DNA of 17,529 nucleotides from an uncultured Collinsella sp. GTDB taxonomy: Bacteria > Actinomycetota > Coriobacteriia > Coriobacteriales > Coriobacteriaceae. The notes beneath the pieces were generated by a model. It was given only the letters and a program-made list of their open reading frames with translations, made no database searches and had not been told where the DNA came from. The stretch covers positions 1 through 17,529 of the forward strand of contig CAAFQT010000225.1 in assembly GCA_900765185.1 (NCBI GenBank), written 5' to 3'. Below are positions 15,603-17,529 of the stretch, piece after piece (within the stretch, counting starts at the first letter, position 1; each line of letters opens with the position of its first letter). The position numbers and the translations under genes are program-made.

Positions 15603-17171
15603 TTAGCTGGTGTGGCGCCAGCGAGGGTCGGTGAGGGTTCTCGCCACACCCAGGCCAACGGGCAGAAATGCCACGATGAGCACTGCACGCACAAACCAGC
15701 CGAGCATATTGACCGTGTCGAAGGTGCACATGTAATACATCGAGCGATACAGGTACAAGCCCGGCACCATAATGACAATCGATGGCACCGTGAGGGCGAT
15801 GCGCGGGTAGGTGAGCTTGACTTCGGCCAAGCTTGCCAGCAGACCCGATACCAGCGCGCCGATAAACGCTGCTGCCTCGGGAGGCATTCCCGTGCTGAGG
15901 CCCAGGAAGGGAATCATCGTCGGCGCATCGACGAGCGTAAGGCGCAAGGTATTGGACACGGCGCCGATGAGCCCTGCCGCCGCTGCCATCTTTACCGGGC
16001 TGTTGAACATAACCGAGAAGCCAAATACGCCAACGAAGCTCATCACCACGCGCAGGAGCGTAAGGGCAAGCGGCGAAAGGCCCAATGGGGCAAAGTCGTC
16101 CGGCGCCAGGCCAACACACTCGGCAACCATCCAACCTACGAGCGTCGCCATCACAATAATCGATACGGCATATGAAAGGCGCTCGATACCGCTTCGCATG
16201 TCGAGCTTAGCGATGTCGAGGCCTGCCGTAATGAGCGGAAAGCCGGGAATCACAAAGAGCATGGCGCCGATATAGCCTTCTTGGTGCGACATTGCCCCCG
16301 GTATGACCTGGCCAAGGCCGAGCAATGCCAGCAGATACGAAACGCAAGCGAGCGCAACGCCGGTCGTCAGCGCGCTGAACTGACCAAGGCCTTGCCTGAG
16401 AATATGGGAGCGGGCAAAGTTGCCGACACCCGCGCCCACGAACGCGCATGCCATCTCAATAGGACCGCCGCCAAGTAAAAAGACAAAGGCGCCACAGGCG
16501 CAGGCCGCCGCAAGGCCCTGTTGCCAAGGCGCGTAATCAGGTTTTGAACTCTCAACGGTCTTGAGCATCTCGTGATACTCGTGCACCGTGAAGCGACGAC
16601 CATAGGTCTCGATTTCCTTGAGGAAACTCTCCATCATCCAAATGCGATGGGTATTGACGCCCGTTGTAGGCAGGCTGACGACCTCGTTAAAGCAGTGGCC
16701 ATCTTCGATGCAGGTACACTCAAACGATAGGAGACTCAAGTCGACGTGGATGGTGACACCGAGTACGGCGGCGACTCGATTCATGGTATCGCGTACACGC
16801 CAGGCACCCGTTCCGCTCGCGAGCATAAGCATACCGGTGCGGCAGATGATGGATGATTTATCGGTGAGCGGCGCATCGACGGCAAGTTCATCGCCTGCCG
16901 TCACGATCTGGTGCCAGTCAGTTTTCATATGGAGCGCGCCGGCACGAACACCGTGGTGCATGGGGGCTCTCGAAAGCAGCGAGTTAAGGCGCGAAGACTG
17001 TGGGGGCTCCGTTGATTCGCCCTCGTCCTCGTCGGGCTCTTCATCGACCAGATCAAAGGAATCAAGCGGCGCTGGCTCGCGACGGTCGATCAGCTCCTCG
17101 TCCTCATCATCAAAGTAATTGAACTGATCGAGCATGTCCTCTTCGATTGCGCGCTCGCTCGCGTCGTCCAT
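15603..17171 (-). CDS. ThrE-type threonine/serine exporter (fused ThrE + ThrE_2)
   Basis: A 522-residue membrane protein. Residues 1-60 are strongly acidic (EEDMLDQFNYFDDEDEEL and similar) and probably disordered in the cytosol. Residues ~105-215 form the soluble ThrE domain with GTGAWRVRDTMNRVAAVLG (120-138) and H197 in TVHEYHEML. About ten membrane helices follow from residue ~217: the first five complete the ThrE part, and the last block (about 365-510) is the ThrE_2 part, which is separate in some bacteria but fused here as in Corynebacterium glutamicum ThrE (489 residues). ThrE exports threonine and serine by proton motive force. The ATG has AGGAAGGGAG 7 nt upstream. Transport of other small molecules is possible; the family call is firm. 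Confidence 0.85.
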   Translation of the reverse strand: MDDASERAIEEDMLDQFNYFDDEDEELIDRREPAPLDSFDLVDEEPDEDEGESTEPPQSSRLNSLLSRAPMHHGVRAGALHMKTDWHQIVTAGDELAVDAPLTDKSSIICRTGMLMLASGTGAWRVRDTMNRVAAVLGVTIHVDLSLLSFECTCIEDGHCFNEVVSLPTTGVNTHRIWMMESFLKEIETYGRRFTVHEYHEMLKTVESSKPDYAPWQQGLAAACACGAFVFLLGGGPIEMACAFVGAGVGNFARSHILRQGLGQFSALTTGVALACVSYLLALLGLGQVIPGAMSHQEGYIGAMLFVIPGFPLITAGLDIAKLDMRSGIERLSYAVSIIVMATLVGWMVAECVGLAPDDFAPLGLSPLALTLLRVVMSFVGVFGFSVMFNSPVKMAAAAGLIGAVSNTLRLTLVDAPTMIPFLGLSTGMPPEAAAFIGALVSGLLASLAEVKLTYPRIALTVPSIVIMVPGLYLYRSMYYMCTFDTVNMLGWFVRAVLIVAFLPVGLGVARTLTDPRWRHTS

Positions 17172-17382
17172 CCCGGTGCTCCCTTCCTATCGACTAACCC
17201 CCATCCTAGACAGCGACGGCTAAAGGAAACATAAAAGAGACGGCTGTCATGCGAGCCATGCGCGCAATAGCCGTTGGGTAATCGTTTAAGAACGTCCCCA
17301 ATGACTACAAGGAGTGTCCCCAAGTGCCGACACAAAAGGAACTCCCCATCTGCCGCATCGCAGGTTGAGCCTACGCCAGCGA
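17172..17382. repeat. ThrE upstream region with TCCCCA repeats
   Basis: No gene is seen between the ThrE-type start and the right end. This part should hold the ThrE-type promoter (on the minus strand TAGGAT at about 17202-17207 is a weak -10) and a hairpin with ACGGCT/AGCCGT ends (17241-17275). Three imperfect direct repeats around TCCCCA follow at 17295, 17317 and 17343, sharing AAGRA before and TG-C-CA after the core. Confidence 0.4.
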
Positions 17383-17482
17383 GCGCCGTCCAGAGCGAAC
17401 AAGTTGGCATGAAAAAGGCAAGGCATAGACCTTCTGGTCATGCCTTGCTTTTTGAATGACAAATTGTCGCTCTGGGCGGCGC
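17383..17482 (+). repeat. 100-nt structured palindrome, copy 2
   Basis: One long hairpin with a 49-nt left arm. From the base up: GCGCCG pair block, a T-G wobble, a 9-bp block (CCAGAGCGA), a bulged A, three 3-bp blocks separated by single mismatches, tandem G.A/A.G pairs, an A4/U4 block, a G-U pair, GCAAGGCAT with ATGCCTTGC, a bulged A, GACC with GGTC, loop TTCT. The top (17422-17444) is GGCATAGACC-N4-GGTCATGCC, identical in both arms to copy 1 at 2590-2690. U5 (17449-17453) also makes the inner hairpin terminator-like on both strands. Structure is certain; role unknown. Confidence 0.8.
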
Positions 17483-17506
17483 GCAGCGTCGACCGGTCCG
17501 CCGTTC

Positions 17507-17529
17507 AGATCGGAAGAGCGTCGTGTAGG
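17507..17529. other. Illumina adapter remnant (artefact)
   Basis: AGATCGGAAGAGCGTCGTG and the following bases match the reverse complement of the TruSeq read-1 adapter as I know it. Together with the read-2 adapter at the left end it frames the insert in the normal library orientation. The bases are not genomic. Confidence 0.96.

Overview
This is 17.5 kb of GC-rich bacterial DNA with sequencing-adapter remnants at both tips (1-19 and 17507-17529), so about 17.49 kb is biological. The gene order disA-ispD-ispF-cysS-rlmB-NYN, a fused ThrE-type transporter, an MntP pump, a PepD dipeptidase, ClpC and several HipA/PIN toxin-antitoxin genes suggest an anaerobic gut actinobacterium of the class Coriobacteriia, most like Collinsella. 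That assignment rests on gene content and protein style; no database search was possible.

Layout. (1) 20-931, plus strand: 3' part of a HipA-like kinase gene cut off by the contig end. (2) 959-6447, minus strand: a tight operon read disA, ispD, ispF, cysS, rlmB, NYN nuclease. It combines c-di-AMP synthesis, two steps of the MEP isoprenoid pathway, cysteinyl-tRNA synthesis, 23S rRNA methylation and an RNase-like protein. Most junctions overlap or leave 3 nt. The exception is the 143-nt cysS-rlmB gap, which holds a 101-nt near-perfect hairpin. (3) 6669-7241, plus: mntP manganese exporter, divergent from disA. (4) 7278-9148, plus: a complete hipB-hipA module with a striking 17-bp dyad operator and a third half-site buried in the upstream terminator. 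(5) 9277-10734, minus: pepD. (6) 10883-11760, minus: RelB/DinJ-like antitoxin plus PIN toxin, with a dyad over the promoter. (7) 11866-14508, minus: clpC. (8) 14696-15289, minus: a small DUF2798-type membrane protein behind a terminator-like leader. (9) 15603-17171, minus: ThrE-type threonine/serine exporter. (10) 17172-17506: non-coding, with short tandem repeats and a 100-nt hairpin.

The most unusual signal is that the hairpin in the cysS-rlmB gap (2590-2690) and the one at the right end (17383-17482) belong to the same family. Each has 49-nt left arms, tandem G.A pairs, and the same apical stem GGCATAGACC-N4-GGTCATGCC with one bulged A. Their lower stems differ in sequence but both still pair. 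This looks like a dispersed structured RNA or palindromic element. Second are the three-half-site HipB operator and the non-canonical RelB/DinJ-PIN pair. No rRNA, tRNA, CRISPR array, insertion sequence or replication origin was recognised.
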